Origin: an uncultured Spiribacter sp.
GTDB taxonomy: Bacteria; Pseudomonadota; Gammaproteobacteria; Nitrococcales; Nitrococcaceae
DNA: 40,053 nt
Assembly (NCBI GenBank): GCA_937884605.1
Contig: CALGDM010000019.1
Coordinates: 1-40,053, forward strand
Reading direction: 5' to 3'
The position numbers were made by a program, and so were the translations under genes. Positions 1 through 8,586 of the stretch are shown here, in pieces; the first letter of the stretch is position 1; each line of letters starts with the position of its first letter. Below the pieces are notes generated by a model, which saw only the letters and a list, made by a program, of their open reading frames with translations, was not told where the DNA came from and ran no database searches.

Positions 1-184
1 GGGTGCGGCTGCGTACCAGCCCGTACTCGCGGGCCACGTCGGCATTGAGCATGCCGGTGGGGATGGCGCTGTAGTGGATTTCGTAGTCACCGAAGCGCTC
101 CGACTGCTGGGCCGTCGCCAGCAGGGGAAGGACGAGCAGCAGGGCGGTTGCCCAGCGGGCAAGCCGATGTCCGGGATGGTTCAT
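1..184 (-). CDS. DUF4426 family exported protein (N-terminal part)
   Basis: The window edge cuts this gene; 61 codons from the start are present. The N-terminus is a Sec signal peptide: basic residues (H6-R10), a Leu-rich core, and a likely cleavage after L-A-T-A (residues 22-25). The mature part starts with a F-G-D-Y-E-I-H-Y-S-A stretch, typical of DUF4426 proteins. It follows metW by 11 nt, the place DUF4426 genes occupy after metX-metW in Pseudomonas relatives. The start ATG at 184-182 is chosen because the ATG six bases upstream opens a two-codon frame; an AGGAGAAT-like ribosome site precedes it. The function of the family is unknown to me; a periplasmic location is expected. Confidence 0.8.
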   Translation of the reverse strand, partial: MNHPGHRLARWATALLLVLPLLATAQQSERFGDYEIHYSAIPTGMLNADVAREYGLVRSRT

Positions 185-195
185 GTCATTCTCCT

Positions 196-798
196 TTACG
201 CCCGACAGATCCGGTACAGCGCCACCTCTCCGAACAGGTTGGGCATCCAGCGCGCCAGTCGCGGACTCTTGTAGTCATGAGATAACACGCGGCGCTCGAT
301 AATGTGAATACTCAGCTGCTCGCAAAGCGCTTCGAAATCATCGATGGTGCAGAAATGGATGTTGGGCGTCTCGTACCAGGCGTAGGACAGGGCATGGCTC
401 ATGGGCATACGGCCTTTGACCGCCAGATGCCAGCGCAGTCGGTAGTAGGCAAAGTTGGGGAAGGTCACGATGCCGGTGCGCCCCACCCGCAGCATTTCCC
501 AGAGCAATTGGTCGGGCCGCTGGACGGCCTGCAGCGTCTGGGTAAGGATGACCTGGTCGAAGGCATTGGTATCGAAATCGGACAGGCCCTCATCGATGTC
601 GCTTTCGATGACGTTAATGCCGTTGGCGATGCTTTGGGTAATGCCGTCGGGGTCGATCTCCAGGCCATAGCCGGTGGCCTGGCGGCGATCAAACAGATAG
701 CGCAGCAGCCGGCCGTCGCCGCAACCCAGGTCCAGCACCCGATCGCCACGGCCCACCCAGTTGGCGACAATTTCCAGATCCGAGCGCAGTGGACTCAT
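196..798 (-). CDS. metW: MetW, methionine biosynthesis methyltransferase-like protein
   Basis: 200 residues with a class I SAM-binding motif [10 protein letters not shown] at 21-30, followed by the acidic strand end L-E-I-D. Length and sequence fit the MetW family. MetW is encoded next to metX and is needed for full methionine synthesis in several proteobacteria; it is reported to work with MetX, but its own chemistry is not well settled. The ATG overlaps the metX stop in an ATGA junction, so translation is probably coupled and the two proteins made in similar amounts. Cytoplasmic. Identification is firm; the exact activity is inferred from the family. Confidence 0.93.
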   Translation of the reverse strand: MSPLRSDLEIVANWVGRGDRVLDLGCGDGRLLRYLFDRRQATGYGLEIDPDGITQSIANGINVIESDIDEGLSDFDTNAFDQVILTQTLQAVQRPDQLLWEMLRVGRTGIVTFPNFAYYRLRWHLAVKGRMPMSHALSYAWYETPNIHFCTIDDFEALCEQLSIHIIERRVLSHDYKSPRLARWMPNLFGEVALYRICRA

Positions 799-1949
799 AC
801 CCCAACCTCCTCGGCGATGCGCTGCATATAGGTCGAGAAAACCTCGCGGTAGCGCGGCACCGGCATGAGGAAGGCGTCGTGACCCTGGTTGGCGCGGATC
901 TCGGCATAGCTCACGCGTTTGTCGGTATCCAGCAGGGCACGGACGATTTCGTGGCTGGCGGCCGGCGGAAAGCGCCAGTCGCTGGTGAACGAGGCCACGA
1001 AAAATGGCGCTGTCACCCCACTCAGCGCCACCGACAGATCGCCATCGGTGGCGGCGGCCGGATCAAAGTAGTCCAGTGCCCGGGTCATGAGCAGATAGGT
1101 GTTGGCGTCGAAGCGGTCGACAAACGATTCGCCCTGATAGCGCAGGTAACTTTCCACCTCGAACTCGACATCGTAGTTGTAACGATAGCCGCCCCGGGTA
1201 TCGCGCCGCTCGCGCCCGAATTTTTCGCCCATGGCCGCTGCCGAGAGATAGGTGATGTGACCGAGCATGCGCGCGAGCATCAGACCCGTCCGGGGTCGGT
1301 CACCGGTGACGGCGTAGCGGCCCTGCTGAAAGTCCGGGTCGGAGCGGATCGCCTGGCGGGCGACTTCGTTGAAGGCGATGTTCTGCGCCGACAGGCGCGG
1401 GGCGGCGGCGATGACCACCGCATGGCGCAGGCGCTCGGGCTGATCGATGGCCCATTGCATGGCCTGCATGCCGCCCAGGCTGCCACCCGCCACGGCGGCC
1501 CAGCGCTGGACGCCCAGGTGATCGGCGAGGCGGGCCTGGGTACGCACCCAGTCGCGCACGGTGACCAGCGGAAAGTCGGCGCCGTAGAGCTCACCGGTCT
1601 CGGGGTCGACCGAGGTGGGTCCGGTGGAGCCGTGGCAGCCGCCCAGGTTGTTGCTGCAGACGACAAAGAATCGGTTGGTGTCGAGCGGCTTGCCGGGACC
1701 GATGCAGGCCTCCCACCAGCCCGGCTTACGCTCGTCGGCGCGGTGATAGCCCGCGGCGTGGTGATTGCCGGACAGGGCATGGCAGACGAGGATGGCGTTA
1801 CTGGCGTCGGCATTGAGCGTGCCGTAGGTCTCGTAGGCCAGGGTATAGCCGGGCAGCACCCGACCCGAGTCCAGGGCCAGGGGTTCATCGAAATGCACGG
1901 TCTGCGGGACGATCACCCCGACCGATGTCTCCTCGGCAGGCGCGGCCAT
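795..1949 (-). CDS. metX: Homoserine O-acyltransferase (MetX type)
   Basis: 384 residues, alpha/beta hydrolase fold. The nucleophile elbow G-G-S-L-G-G-M-Q places the catalytic Ser at 157; the other triad members are D324 (T-S-D-W-R-F-P-P) and H357 (Q-G-H-D-A-F-L). The enzyme activates homoserine for the sulfhydrylation or transsulfuration route to methionine. Many gammaproteobacterial MetX proteins use succinyl-CoA rather than acetyl-CoA, and I cannot decide the acyl donor from motifs alone. It lies 2 nt after yggT and overlaps metW by 4 nt. This is the conserved yggS-proC-yggT-metX-metW order. Full length, ATG start. Confidence 0.95.
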   Translation of the reverse strand: MAAPAEETSVGVIVPQTVHFDEPLALDSGRVLPGYTLAYETYGTLNADASNAILVCHALSGNHHAAGYHRADERKPGWWEACIGPGKPLDTNRFFVVCSNNLGGCHGSTGPTSVDPETGELYGADFPLVTVRDWVRTQARLADHLGVQRWAAVAGGSLGGMQAMQWAIDQPERLRHAVVIAAAPRLSAQNIAFNEVARQAIRSDPDFQQGRYAVTGDRPRTGLMLARMLGHITYLSAAAMGEKFGRERRDTRGGYRYNYDVEFEVESYLRYQGESFVDRFDANTYLLMTRALDYFDPAAATDGDLSVALSGVTAPFFVASFTSDWRFPPAASHEIVRALLDTDKRVSYAEIRANQGHDAFLMPVPRYREVFSTYMQRIAEEVGV

Positions 1950-1951
1950 GG

Positions 1952-2530
1952 CTACATCATCAGCCCGGGGGCGATGCGATCGAGCGGCGGCAGCACCAGC
2001 ATTTTGACCACCTGCAGGGCAAGGATCGCGGCCAGCGGCGACAGATCAATCCCGCCCATGTCCGGCAGGATGGCCCGAAACGGCCGGATCACCGGCTCGG
2101 TCAGGCTGAGCAGCACCGTCGTGGCGGGGTTGTAGTCGGTCGGACTGACCCACGAGAGGATGGCTCGCACCACAATGGCGATGAGGTAGACATTGAGCAG
2201 CAGACTGATCAGTTCCGCTGGCGTGCGCAACAGCAGGTAGTCGATGCGCGGCGTGACCCCGGCGATGGTCATGAGCAGGCTGATTGCGATCATCTGCAGG
2301 ACCACCATCAGCACGATGGCGGCAATGTCCACGCCGCCCCACGACGGGATCAGCCGGCGCAGGGGCTGGAGCGCTGGCTGGGTGATGCGCACCAGAAACT
2401 GCACCAGCGGGTTGTAGAAATCGGCCCGCGACCACTGCAGCAGAAACCGCAGCATCACCGCCATGATGTAGAGACTGAACAGCGTGTCGACCAGAAACGC
2501 CAACGGGTTGGTGAGATAGCCCGGGCCCAT
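1952..2530 (-). CDS. yggT: YggT family integral membrane protein
   Basis: 192 residues with two YGGT units, each a pair of hydrophobic segments around a conserved proline and arginine loop. The first has [13 protein letters not shown] followed by L-R-R-L-I-P; the second has [13 protein letters not shown] followed by F-R-A-I-L-P. About four membrane-embedded segments are expected in the inner membrane. Function is not established; links to osmotic stress or cell envelope have been proposed for relatives. The gene sits between proC and metX with 2-nt gaps on both sides, clearly within the operon. Confidence 0.92.
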   Translation of the reverse strand: MGPGYLTNPLAFLVDTLFSLYIMAVMLRFLLQWSRADFYNPLVQFLVRITQPALQPLRRLIPSWGGVDIAAIVLMVVLQMIAISLLMTIAGVTPRIDYLLLRTPAELISLLLNVYLIAIVVRAILSWVSPTDYNPATTVLLSLTEPVIRPFRAILPDMGGIDLSPLAAILALQVVKMLVLPPLDRIAPGLMM

Positions 2531-2532
2531 TG

Positions 2533-3360
2533 CTACTGATCCCCCAGTTCCTGGCCCAGCTCGTCGGCGCGCCGGGCGGCGGCCTGCAGTGCGCGGCGAT
2601 AGGCGCCGGCCAGATCGCCGGCCTCGAGCTCGTCGATGGCCGCGGCGGTGGTCCCGCCCGGCGAGGTCACCCGGCGTTTGAGCTCGTCCACATCCTCGGT
2701 GCTCTCGAGGGCCATGCGGGCGGCGCCCAGTGCCGTCTCAAGGGTCAGCAGATGCGCGGTTCTGGCATCCAGGCCCAGCGATTCGCCGGCGGCCTGCATC
2801 GCCTCCATGGTCGCAAAGAAATACGCCGGGCCGCTGCCGGAGATGGCCGTGACGGCGTTCATGTCGCGCTCGTCATCGAGCCACACGATCAGGCCCACGG
2901 CGCGCAGGATGGTCTCGGCCAGATCGCGCTGCTCGGTGCTGACCGCGGTATTGGCGAACAGCGCCGTCGCGCCGGTCTGGACCAGCGCCGGGGTATTGGG
3001 CATGGCCCGCACCACGGGCCGATCGCCGCCCAGCCAGGTGTCGATGTCGGCGCAGCGCACGCCGGCCGCCACGGAAATCACCAGCGATCCCTGGGCATCG
3101 ACCTGCGGTGCCAGTTCGCGGGCCACATCGGCCACGCGGTTGGGCTTGACCGCCAGGATGATGACATCGGCGCCACGCACCGCCGTGGCGTTTTCCTGAA
3201 AGCCCTGTACCTCAAAGTCGGCGATCAGGGCTTCGCGACGCTCGCCATCGGGCTCGGCCACACGCAGTCCGGCGGCCGGGTGACCATCGGCGATGAGCCC
3301 GCCGATCAGGCTTCGCGCCATGTTGCCGCCGCCGATAAAGGCAATGGTCTTTTCACTCAA
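2533..3360 (-). CDS. proC: Pyrroline-5-carboxylate reductase
   Basis: 275 residues. Catalyses the last step of proline synthesis, reducing pyrroline-5-carboxylate with NAD(P)H. The N-terminal Rossmann motif F-I-G-G-G-N-M-A lies within the first 15 residues, A-V-K-P appears in the middle, and the C-terminal signature S-G-S-G-P-A-Y and S-P-G-G-T-T are intact. I choose TTG at 3360-3358 as start because the Rossmann strand follows at once, a GGAG lies about 8 nt upstream, and it forms a TTGA overlap with the yggS stop. Longer upstream readings of the same frame only shadow yggS. Proline is also a compatible solute, which would fit a halophile, though that is inference. Confidence 0.95.
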   Translation of the reverse strand: MSEKTIAFIGGGNMARSLIGGLIADGHPAAGLRVAEPDGERREALIADFEVQGFQENATAVRGADVIILAVKPNRVADVARELAPQVDAQGSLVISVAAGVRCADIDTWLGGDRPVVRAMPNTPALVQTGATALFANTAVSTEQRDLAETILRAVGLIVWLDDERDMNAVTAISGSGPAYFFATMEAMQAAGESLGLDARTAHLLTLETALGAARMALESTEDVDELKRRVTSPGGTTAAAIDELEAGDLAGAYRRALQAAARRADELGQELGDQ

Positions 3361-4067
3361 GGCTTTTTCTCCGGTCGGGGTCCGAAAACGGCGGTGCCCA
3401 GGCGGACCATCGTCGCGCCTTCGGCCACCGCCGCTTCCAGATCGTTGGACATGCCCATGGACAGGGTATCGAGGGCCAGGCCGTCCTCGACAAGGTCGGC
3501 CTGCAGCTCGCGTAGCTGCCGGAATGCAGCCCGCTGAGCGTCGAAGTCGGTGACCGCCTCGGGCAGGGTCATCAGCCCGCGTAGCGTCAGGTGGGGCAGC
3601 TCGGCGATGGCATGCGCCAGCTCGCGCACCTGGTCGGGCTCGGCCCCGGATTTGCTGGCCTCGCCGCTGACATTGACCTGCAGGCAGCACTGCAGTGCCG
3701 GGCGATCCGCGGGTCGCTGCTCGGACAACCGCCGGGCGATCTTGAGCCGGTCAACGGTATGCACCCAATCAAAGCCCTCGGCCACCGCGCGGGTCTTGTT
3801 GGACTGAATCGCCCCCACGAAATGCCACTCGATGGGGGTATCGGCGAGGGCCTCGCGCTTTTCCGCCCCCTCCTGCAGGTAGTTCTCGCCAAAGGCGTGC
3901 TGCCCCTCGGCGAGCGCCGCCCGCAGGGCTTCCACCGGCTGGCGTTTGCTGACCGCCAGCAGCGCCACACTGCCGGACGCACGGCCGTAGCGTGTCTCCG
4001 CGTTGCGGATCCGCTGGCGGACCGCCGCCAGGCGCTGGGCGATGTCGTGATCCGGGGTTGTCGTCAT
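3357..4067 (-). CDS. yggS: YggS/PROSC family PLP homeostasis protein
   Basis: 236 residues, the usual family length. It binds pyridoxal 5'-phosphate on the lysine of L-L-A-V-S-K and buffers PLP in the cytoplasm; no catalytic reaction is known for the family. The barrel signatures F-G-E-N-Y, W-H-F-V-G-A-I-Q-S-N-K and G-L-M-T-L are present, and the C-terminal S-M-G-M-S-N-D-L-E-A-A-V is intact. The start is the ATG at 4067-4065; an upstream in-frame extension has no family similarity. No Shine-Dalgarno precedes this ATG, and a -10-like box ends 6 nt before it, so the message may be leaderless. It is the first gene of the proC-yggT-metX-metW group. Confidence 0.94.
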   Translation of the reverse strand: MTTTPDHDIAQRLAAVRQRIRNAETRYGRASGSVALLAVSKRQPVEALRAALAEGQHAFGENYLQEGAEKREALADTPIEWHFVGAIQSNKTRAVAEGFDWVHTVDRLKIARRLSEQRPADRPALQCCLQVNVSGEASKSGAEPDQVRELAHAIAELPHLTLRGLMTLPEAVTDFDAQRAAFRQLRELQADLVEDGLALDTLSMGMSNDLEAAVAEGATMVRLGTAVFGPRPEKKP

Positions 4068-4073
4068 GACCGA

Positions 4074-4103
4074 ATGATACGGCGGGAGGTGTGATGGCGT
4101 CGA
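4074..4103 (-). promoter_or_regulatory. Candidate sigma-70 promoter for yggS
   Basis: On the minus strand, TCGACG (4103-4098; 4 of 6 matches to TTGACA), an 18-nt spacer and TATCAT (4079-4074; 5 of 6 matches). The predicted transcription start falls at or next to the A of the yggS ATG at 4067, consistent with the missing ribosome site. Read by eye; not tested. Confidence 0.4.
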
Positions 4104-4137
4104 ATGTTGCCGTCTCCGGGCCGGCTCCGGCCATTGC

Positions 4138-4824
4138 CTAGCGACTCGGCAATTCCACCCATTCGGCGCGGCCGACGTTGGCGGCAACGCCCTGGCGAAA
4201 CGGGTGCAGGCTCTGCCATGGACCGAATGCAATCAGGCGCAGCCCACTGCGCTGGTGCGCCGGGGTATCGCTCAGATACCGGCTGGCCAGCTCGATGACG
4301 CTGCCTTCATGGACACCGGGGCGCTCCTCGTCGAGCGCAATCCGGGCCGGGACACCGGCCTGCTCGAGGGACGCGAGGCCGGCGATGGCAATGTCGCTTA
4401 AGGCCGGCACAAAAAACCGCGACGGGACCCGACGGCCGGGGATGCCGTGTCCGCCGCCGAGCAGCGCCAGCCGGGTCTGATCGGCCTGCTGTTCGGCCAG
4501 CGCGATGGCCGGGCCCACGCCCAGGTTCTCGCCGATGACCAGCAGCGTGTCGTCGATGTCCGGGGTGATGGCTTGACCCTGCAGGGACGACACCGAGACC
4601 GCCAGGCCGGGCCGTAGCCCCTCGGGCAGGCAGGCACCGGGCAGGATACCGGCCACCCAGCCCTCGCCGGTATCCGCGTCACGCACCGGCAGGCACAGGC
4701 GCTGGCCGTTCAGGTCAAGCCATAGCCATTGCCCGGGCGCCGGGCGGCCGGCGTGCCACTCGAGCCGGATCAGCCACCAGTCATCGGCGACCGGGGTGGC
4801 ATCAATGAGCCGACCCGGCGTCAT
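4138..4824 (-). CDS. Degenerate PyrK-like / ferredoxin-reductase-fold protein
   Basis: 228 residues. It has an N-terminal barrel-like half (about 1-90) and a C-terminal half opening with L-L-V-I-G-E-N-L-G-V-G-P-A-I-A-L-A-E (about 97-114), which resembles the nucleotide-binding start of PyrK and ferredoxin reductases. The usual flavin-binding R-x-[YF]-S motif is not visible, and there is no C-terminal cysteine cluster for a 2Fe-2S centre; only two scattered cysteines occur. It starts inside the pyrC' stop (ATGA), the last gene of the gshB-to-pyr unit, so a role linked to pyrimidine synthesis is possible. Gammaproteobacteria normally use quinone-dependent PyrD, which needs no PyrK. Fold assignment is tentative and function unknown. 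Confidence 0.55.
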   Translation of the reverse strand: MTPGRLIDATPVADDWWLIRLEWHAGRPAPGQWLWLDLNGQRLCLPVRDADTGEGWVAGILPGACLPEGLRPGLAVSVSSLQGQAITPDIDDTLLVIGENLGVGPAIALAEQQADQTRLALLGGGHGIPGRRVPSRFFVPALSDIAIAGLASLEQAGVPARIALDEERPGVHEGSVIELASRYLSDTPAHQRSGLRLIAFGPWQSLHPFRQGVAANVGRAEWVELPSR

Positions 4825-6104
4825 GCCCGGTCGTCGGTGTGGGTCAGGCGCCCGCCCACCAGTGTGTGAGTGGCCCGCGCGCTGAACTCCCAGCCCAGAA
4901 ACGGTGAATTGTGGCCGCGACTTTTCAGTGTCTCGCGGGTGCAGAACCAGGGCGCGACCGGGTCGACCACGGTCAGGTCCGCGGCGCCGCCGACCGCCAT
5001 ACGCCCGCCCTCGAGCCCCAGCAGTCGCGCCGGCTCCACGGTCACCGTGGCCAGCGCGCGGTGCAGCGACAGGACTTCGTCTTCCACCAGCCGCAGCACC
5101 AGGGGCAGCAGGGTGTCGATGCCGCTCGCACCGGGTTCGGTACTGGCAAACGGGCCGTCCTTGGCATCGCCATCGTGGGGCTGGTGGTCGGAGCAGATGA
5201 TGCGGATGACCCGATCGGCCACTGCCTGGCGCAGGGCCTGACGATCGACGATGTCGCGCAGTGGCGGGTCGAGGTGAAAGCGCGTGTCGTACTCCATCGC
5301 GTCCTGATCGGTCAGGAACAGCTGATGGATCGCGACATCGGCGCTGAGTCGGCGCTGGCGGCCCTGTTCACCGGTCAGCAGTCGCGCCCCCTCGGCACTC
5401 GACAGGCGGCCGACGTGCACGCGGGCCCGGGTGGCGCCGGCCACCGCCAGTTGGCGACCCAGACCGGCGGTTTCAGCGGCGGCGGGCACGCCGGGCAGAC
5501 CCAGCCGCGTGGCGGTGGGCCCTTCGTTGAGGCAGCCGGTGGCCAGAAATGGATCCACTGGCGTGAGCAACGCCGGCAACGAAAACGTGCAGGCGTAGTC
5601 GAGGGCATTACGCAGCACCTGCGAATCCTGCACCGGCCGGCCGCCGTCGGATACCGCCGGACAGCCGGCGGCGGCCAGCCCCGCCATGGCGGAGAGCTGT
5701 TCGCCGGCAAGCCCCAGGGTCAGGGCACCCAGCGGTACGACCCGGGCGCCGGCGGTCTGTTCGGCGCGGTGTGTGACCTGCTCGACGACCGCCGGGCTGT
5801 CCATGACCGGCGTTGTATCCGGTGGCATGACCAGTGTGGTGATCCCGGCCGCGGCGGCGGCGCGGGTTTCGCTGGCGATATCGGCCTTGCGGGTCTGGCC
5901 GGGTTCGCGCAATCGGGCGCTCAGATCGATCAGTCCCGGCATCACCCACTGGCCGTCGGCCTCAATGGTCTGCTCGGGGGTGAAGTCGTCGATCGTGCCG
6001 CCGAGCTGCACGATACGGCCATCGGCAACGGCCAGATCGCCCACCTCGTCAAGCCCGCTTTCGGGGTCGATCAGGCGACCCTGACGGATCAGTATGCGCG
6101 TCAT
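4821..6104 (-). CDS. pyrC': Non-catalytic dihydroorotase-like partner of aspartate carbamoyltransferase
   Basis: 427 residues, colinear with class I dihydroorotases (amidohydrolase fold). The metal-binding D-x-H-x-H motif is altered: the segment [13 protein letters not shown] (57-69) has Ser62 and Arg64 where both histidines should be. S-D-H-Q-P-H near the C-terminal third is kept. This is the pattern of the inactive PyrC' of Pseudomonas, which assembles with PyrB into the ATCase dodecamer and has no dihydroorotase activity. It overlaps pyrB by 4 nt, fitting a structural subunit made with it. A genuine dihydroorotase must be encoded elsewhere. Annotation as an active PyrC would be wrong. Confidence 0.9.
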   Translation of the reverse strand: MTRILIRQGRLIDPESGLDEVGDLAVADGRIVQLGGTIDDFTPEQTIEADGQWVMPGLIDLSARLREPGQTRKADIASETRAAAAAGITTLVMPPDTTPVMDSPAVVEQVTHRAEQTAGARVVPLGALTLGLAGEQLSAMAGLAAAGCPAVSDGGRPVQDSQVLRNALDYACTFSLPALLTPVDPFLATGCLNEGPTATRLGLPGVPAAAETAGLGRQLAVAGATRARVHVGRLSSAEGARLLTGEQGRQRRLSADVAIHQLFLTDQDAMEYDTRFHLDPPLRDIVDRQALRQAVADRVIRIICSDHQPHDGDAKDGPFASTEPGASGIDTLLPLVLRLVEDEVLSLHRALATVTVEPARLLGLEGGRMAVGGAADLTVVDPVAPWFCTRETLKSRGHNSPFLGWEFSARATHTLVGGRLTHTDDRA

Positions 6105-7069
6105 GATGCCTCCCGCGGGGTGTCGGGCCGGACGCCCAGAACCATGGTCATGACCGCCATGCGCACCGCGATGCCGTTGGTGACCTGATCGAGGATGACC
6201 GAGCGCGGCCCGTCGGCCAGTGCCGAGTCGATCTCGACCCCCCGGTTGATGGGCCCGGGGTGCATGACGATGGCGTCGGGATGAGCGCCGCGCAGGCGCG
6301 ACTCGGTCAGTCCGTAGTGGCGGAAATACTCCGACTCGCCGGGCAGCAGGGCCCCCTGCATACGCTCGCGCTGCAGGCGCAGGGCGATCACCACATCGGC
6401 GTCCCGCAGACCGGCATTGAGGTCGCTGTAGACCTGCGCGCCCAGGGTGTCGACGTCGGCGGGCAGCAGGGTGTCGGGGGCAATCACCCGCACCTCGCCC
6501 GCGCCGAGGGCGTTGAAGGCGTGGATCTGCGAGCGCGCCACCCGTGAATGGCGGATATCCCCGACAATGGCGATGCGCAGGGGCTCGAACGCGCCCTTGT
6601 GGCGGCGGATGGTAAAGGCATCGAGCATGGCCTGGGTCGGATGGGCGTGCCAGCCGTCGCCGGCATTCAGCACCGCGACGCCCGGGTCGACATGACGGGC
6701 GAAGTACTCCGCGGCACCGCTTTGATGGTGGCGCACCACGAACATATCCGCCTGCATGGCCTGCAGGTTGCGCAGCATGTCGAGCAGGCTCTCGCCCTTG
6801 GTGGTGGTGGTGTCGACGGCGATATTGAGCACATCGGCCGAGAGCCGCTTGGCGGCCAGCTCAAAGGTCGTGCGGGTGCGGGTGCTCGATTCGAAGAACA
6901 GGTTGACTACCGTGCGGCCGCGCAGCAGCGGCACGGTCTTGACCGATTTGCCCAGCACCCCGGCAAACGACTCGGCGGTGTCGAGGATGCGCCCGAGCAG
7001 GCGCGGATCCAGGCCTTCGGTGGTCAGAAAATGCCGCAGGTCACCCTGGGCGTCGATTTGCACACTCAT
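6101..7069 (-). CDS. pyrB: Aspartate carbamoyltransferase catalytic subunit
   Basis: 322 residues. Condenses carbamoyl phosphate and aspartate, the committed step of pyrimidine synthesis. The carbamoyl phosphate site S-T-R-T is at 62-65 within [13 protein letters not shown], and the carboxy-terminal M-H-P-G-P-I-N-R-G motif is intact. No pyrI regulatory subunit follows; pyrC' follows instead, as expected for the Pseudomonas type of ATCase. ATG start, with 4-nt overlaps to pyrR before and pyrC' after. Confidence 0.97.
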   Translation of the reverse strand: MSVQIDAQGDLRHFLTTEGLDPRLLGRILDTAESFAGVLGKSVKTVPLLRGRTVVNLFFESSTRTRTTFELAAKRLSADVLNIAVDTTTTKGESLLDMLRNLQAMQADMFVVRHHQSGAAEYFARHVDPGVAVLNAGDGWHAHPTQAMLDAFTIRRHKGAFEPLRIAIVGDIRHSRVARSQIHAFNALGAGEVRVIAPDTLLPADVDTLGAQVYSDLNAGLRDADVVIALRLQRERMQGALLPGESEYFRHYGLTESRLRGAHPDAIVMHPGPINRGVEIDSALADGPRSVILDQVTNGIAVRMAVMTMVLGVRPDTPREAS

Positions 7070-7578
7070 GGGCTGGCCTCCTCGATCACCAGGTGCAGGG
7101 GGTCGGGGCCGCGTAGTTTGACCCGCTGGCGCGGGGCCAGATCGATGGGGGCGGCGGCGATATCCGCGGCAATCGGCAGCTGGCGGCCGGATCGCTCCAG
7201 CAGCACCGCCAGCCGCACCGCTGCGGGCCGGCCATAGTCGAAGATCTCGTTCATCGCCGCGCGGATGGTGCGCCCGGTATACAGAATGTCATCGACCAGG
7301 ATGATCACCCGGTCGTCGATATCCAGCGGCATGCGGCTTGGCTGGATATCGCCGGGCAGTCCGGCGCGGGCCAGATCGTCGCGGTAGAAGGCGATGTCGA
7401 GCGTGGCCGGCGCCTCGTCCAGCCCCAGCCGCTGCTGCAGGGCCCGGGCCAGCCAGGCACCGCCCTGGTGGATACCCACCAGGGTGCATCGCTCGTGGCC
7501 CTCGACGTCGATGAGCGCGGCAACGCGGGTGGTCAACTGCTCGAGCAGCGGTTCGATATCAGGCAGATCGGTGCTCAC
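7066..7578 (-). CDS. pyrR: PyrR, uracil phosphoribosyltransferase / pyrimidine regulator
   Basis: 170 residues. The PRPP-binding signature [16 protein letters not shown] is at 91-106. In Bacillus PyrR binds pyr mRNA and attenuates transcription; in Pseudomonas relatives it sits in the pyrR-pyrB-pyrC' operon and has been linked to pyr regulation. I see no obvious PyrR-type anti-antiterminator loop in this window, so an RNA-binding role here is unproven. GTG start overlapping the ruvX stop (GTGA). Confidence 0.95.
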   Translation of the reverse strand: MSTDLPDIEPLLEQLTTRVAALIDVEGHERCTLVGIHQGGAWLARALQQRLGLDEAPATLDIAFYRDDLARAGLPGDIQPSRMPLDIDDRVIILVDDILYTGRTIRAAMNEIFDYGRPAAVRLAVLLERSGRQLPIAADIAAAPIDLAPRQRVKLRGPDPLHLVIEEASP

Positions 7579-7988
7579 GGGAAATGCTCGCTTAACCAGG
7601 TCTCGAGAATGATACGCGCCGCCTCGGCATCGATCACCTCGGGGCGCTGGCCACGGCCGCGCAGGGCGTCCCGGGCGGCGTGACTGGACAGATGCTCGTC
7701 GATGCGATGGACGCTGCCGGCGCTGCGCCGGGCGAGTTCGCCGGCAAACCGCTCGGCAAGCCGGGTGCTGTGCGAGTCGCTGCCGTCGGCGTGGCGCGGA
7801 ATGCCCACGATCAGGGCGCGCGGGCGCCAGGCGTCGATCAGTGTCAGCAGGCGCGACCAGTCAGGGGTGCCCTGGCGGCAGGCGATCACCTCGAGCGCGC
7901 GGGCATGCCCCGTCACGGTCTCGCCAACGGCGACGCCCAGGCGTTTTTCGCCTGCATCAAATCCCAGATAGGTGCCGGTCGCGCTCAT
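7575..7988 (-). CDS. ruvX: RuvX/YqgF family Holliday junction resolvase-like protein
   Basis: 137 residues, RNase H fold. F-D-A-G-E-K-R-L-G-V-A-V at the N-terminus, V-G-I-P-R-H-A-D-G-S in the middle, the I-D-E segment and the C-terminal I-D-A-E-A-A-R-I-I-L-E motif supply the usual acidic residues. The family is linked to processing of 16S or 23S pre-rRNA and to recombination. ATG at 7988 is chosen because the RNase H strand follows directly. It is separated from the tonB-like gene by 16 nt; in Pseudomonas yqgE lies in between, but here it is absent. Confidence 0.93.
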   Translation of the reverse strand: MSATGTYLGFDAGEKRLGVAVGETVTGHARALEVIACRQGTPDWSRLLTLIDAWRPRALIVGIPRHADGSDSHSTRLAERFAGELARRSAGSVHRIDEHLSSHAARDALRGRGQRPEVIDAEAARIILETWLSEHFP

Positions 7989-8004
7989 CGCCGGCCAGTA
8001 TCCG

Positions 8005-8580
8005 TCAGTCCTCGCCGAATGACCAGCTGCGGGTGATGACCAGCGTGTCCCGGTCCTGCAGCGCGGCCTCGGGCACCGGGGGATAGGGCGCGGCGGCTCG
8101 GACCAGCGATTGCGCGGCCCGGCGCAGGACCGGGTTGTCGCTGCCACCGACAATGCGCGCCTCGCCGACCGAGCCATCGGCAGTCAGCGTAATCGCCATC
8201 ACCACTCGGCCCCGGATGTCGGCGTTGATGAGCTCAGCCGGATAGGCGCGGTTGCCGAGGGTCTCGGTGTGCACAATCCAGTCGCGCAGATAACGCGCCC
8301 TGGCGGCGTCCTCCTCGGTGCCGTCGATGGCCCGCGGGGCGGGATCGGCGGGCGACGGGGCGGATTCGCTCGGGGGCCCGTCCCCGGCCATCAGGCGCAG
8401 TGACGGCGCGTCGGCCGAGCGCGACGGCTGAACGTCAAGGGCCAGAGGGCGGTCGTCGGGCAGCGGCGCGGGCGTCCGCGGGGTGGGCCCGAGCGGCCCC
8501 AGAATCACGATCAGATGGATCACCGCCGAAATGAGAATCGCCATGATCAGGCGATCACGGACCCGGGCGGCATCCTCCAT
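8005..8580 (-). CDS. TonB-type energy transducer (TonB C-terminal domain)
   Basis: 191 residues. One transmembrane segment near the N-terminus (about 11-30, I-M-A-I-L-I-S-A-V-I-H-L-I-V-I-L) anchors it in the inner membrane. A Pro/Ala/Asp-rich periplasmic linker (about 33-85) follows, then a TonB C-terminal domain: Y-P-A-E-L-I near residue 115, and G-x-V-V-M-A-I-T-L. TonB proteins pass proton-motive energy to outer membrane receptors. No ExbB or ExbD is next to it, and this lineage-specific TonB between gshB and ruvX corresponds to TonB3 of Pseudomonas by position. The ATG at 8580 lies 6 nt after the gshB stop. Confidence 0.88.
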   Translation of the reverse strand: MEDAARVRDRLIMAILISAVIHLIVILGPLGPTPRTPAPLPDDRPLALDVQPSRSADAPSLRLMAGDGPPSESAPSPADPAPRAIDGTEEDAARARYLRDWIVHTETLGNRAYPAELINADIRGRVVMAITLTADGSVGEARIVGGSDNPVLRRAAQSLVRAAAPYPPVPEAALQDRDTLVITRSWSFGED

Positions 8581-8586
8581 GCCGGG

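Noticed and set aside
789-2135. Long plus-strand frame of 448 codons over metX
   Set aside because: Antisense shadow of metX and yggT; no motif, repetitive Gly/Ala/His composition expected from high-GC complementary frames.
4911-6188. 425-codon plus-strand frame over pyrC'
   Set aside because: Shadow frame; the minus strand gives a clear dihydroorotase-like protein.
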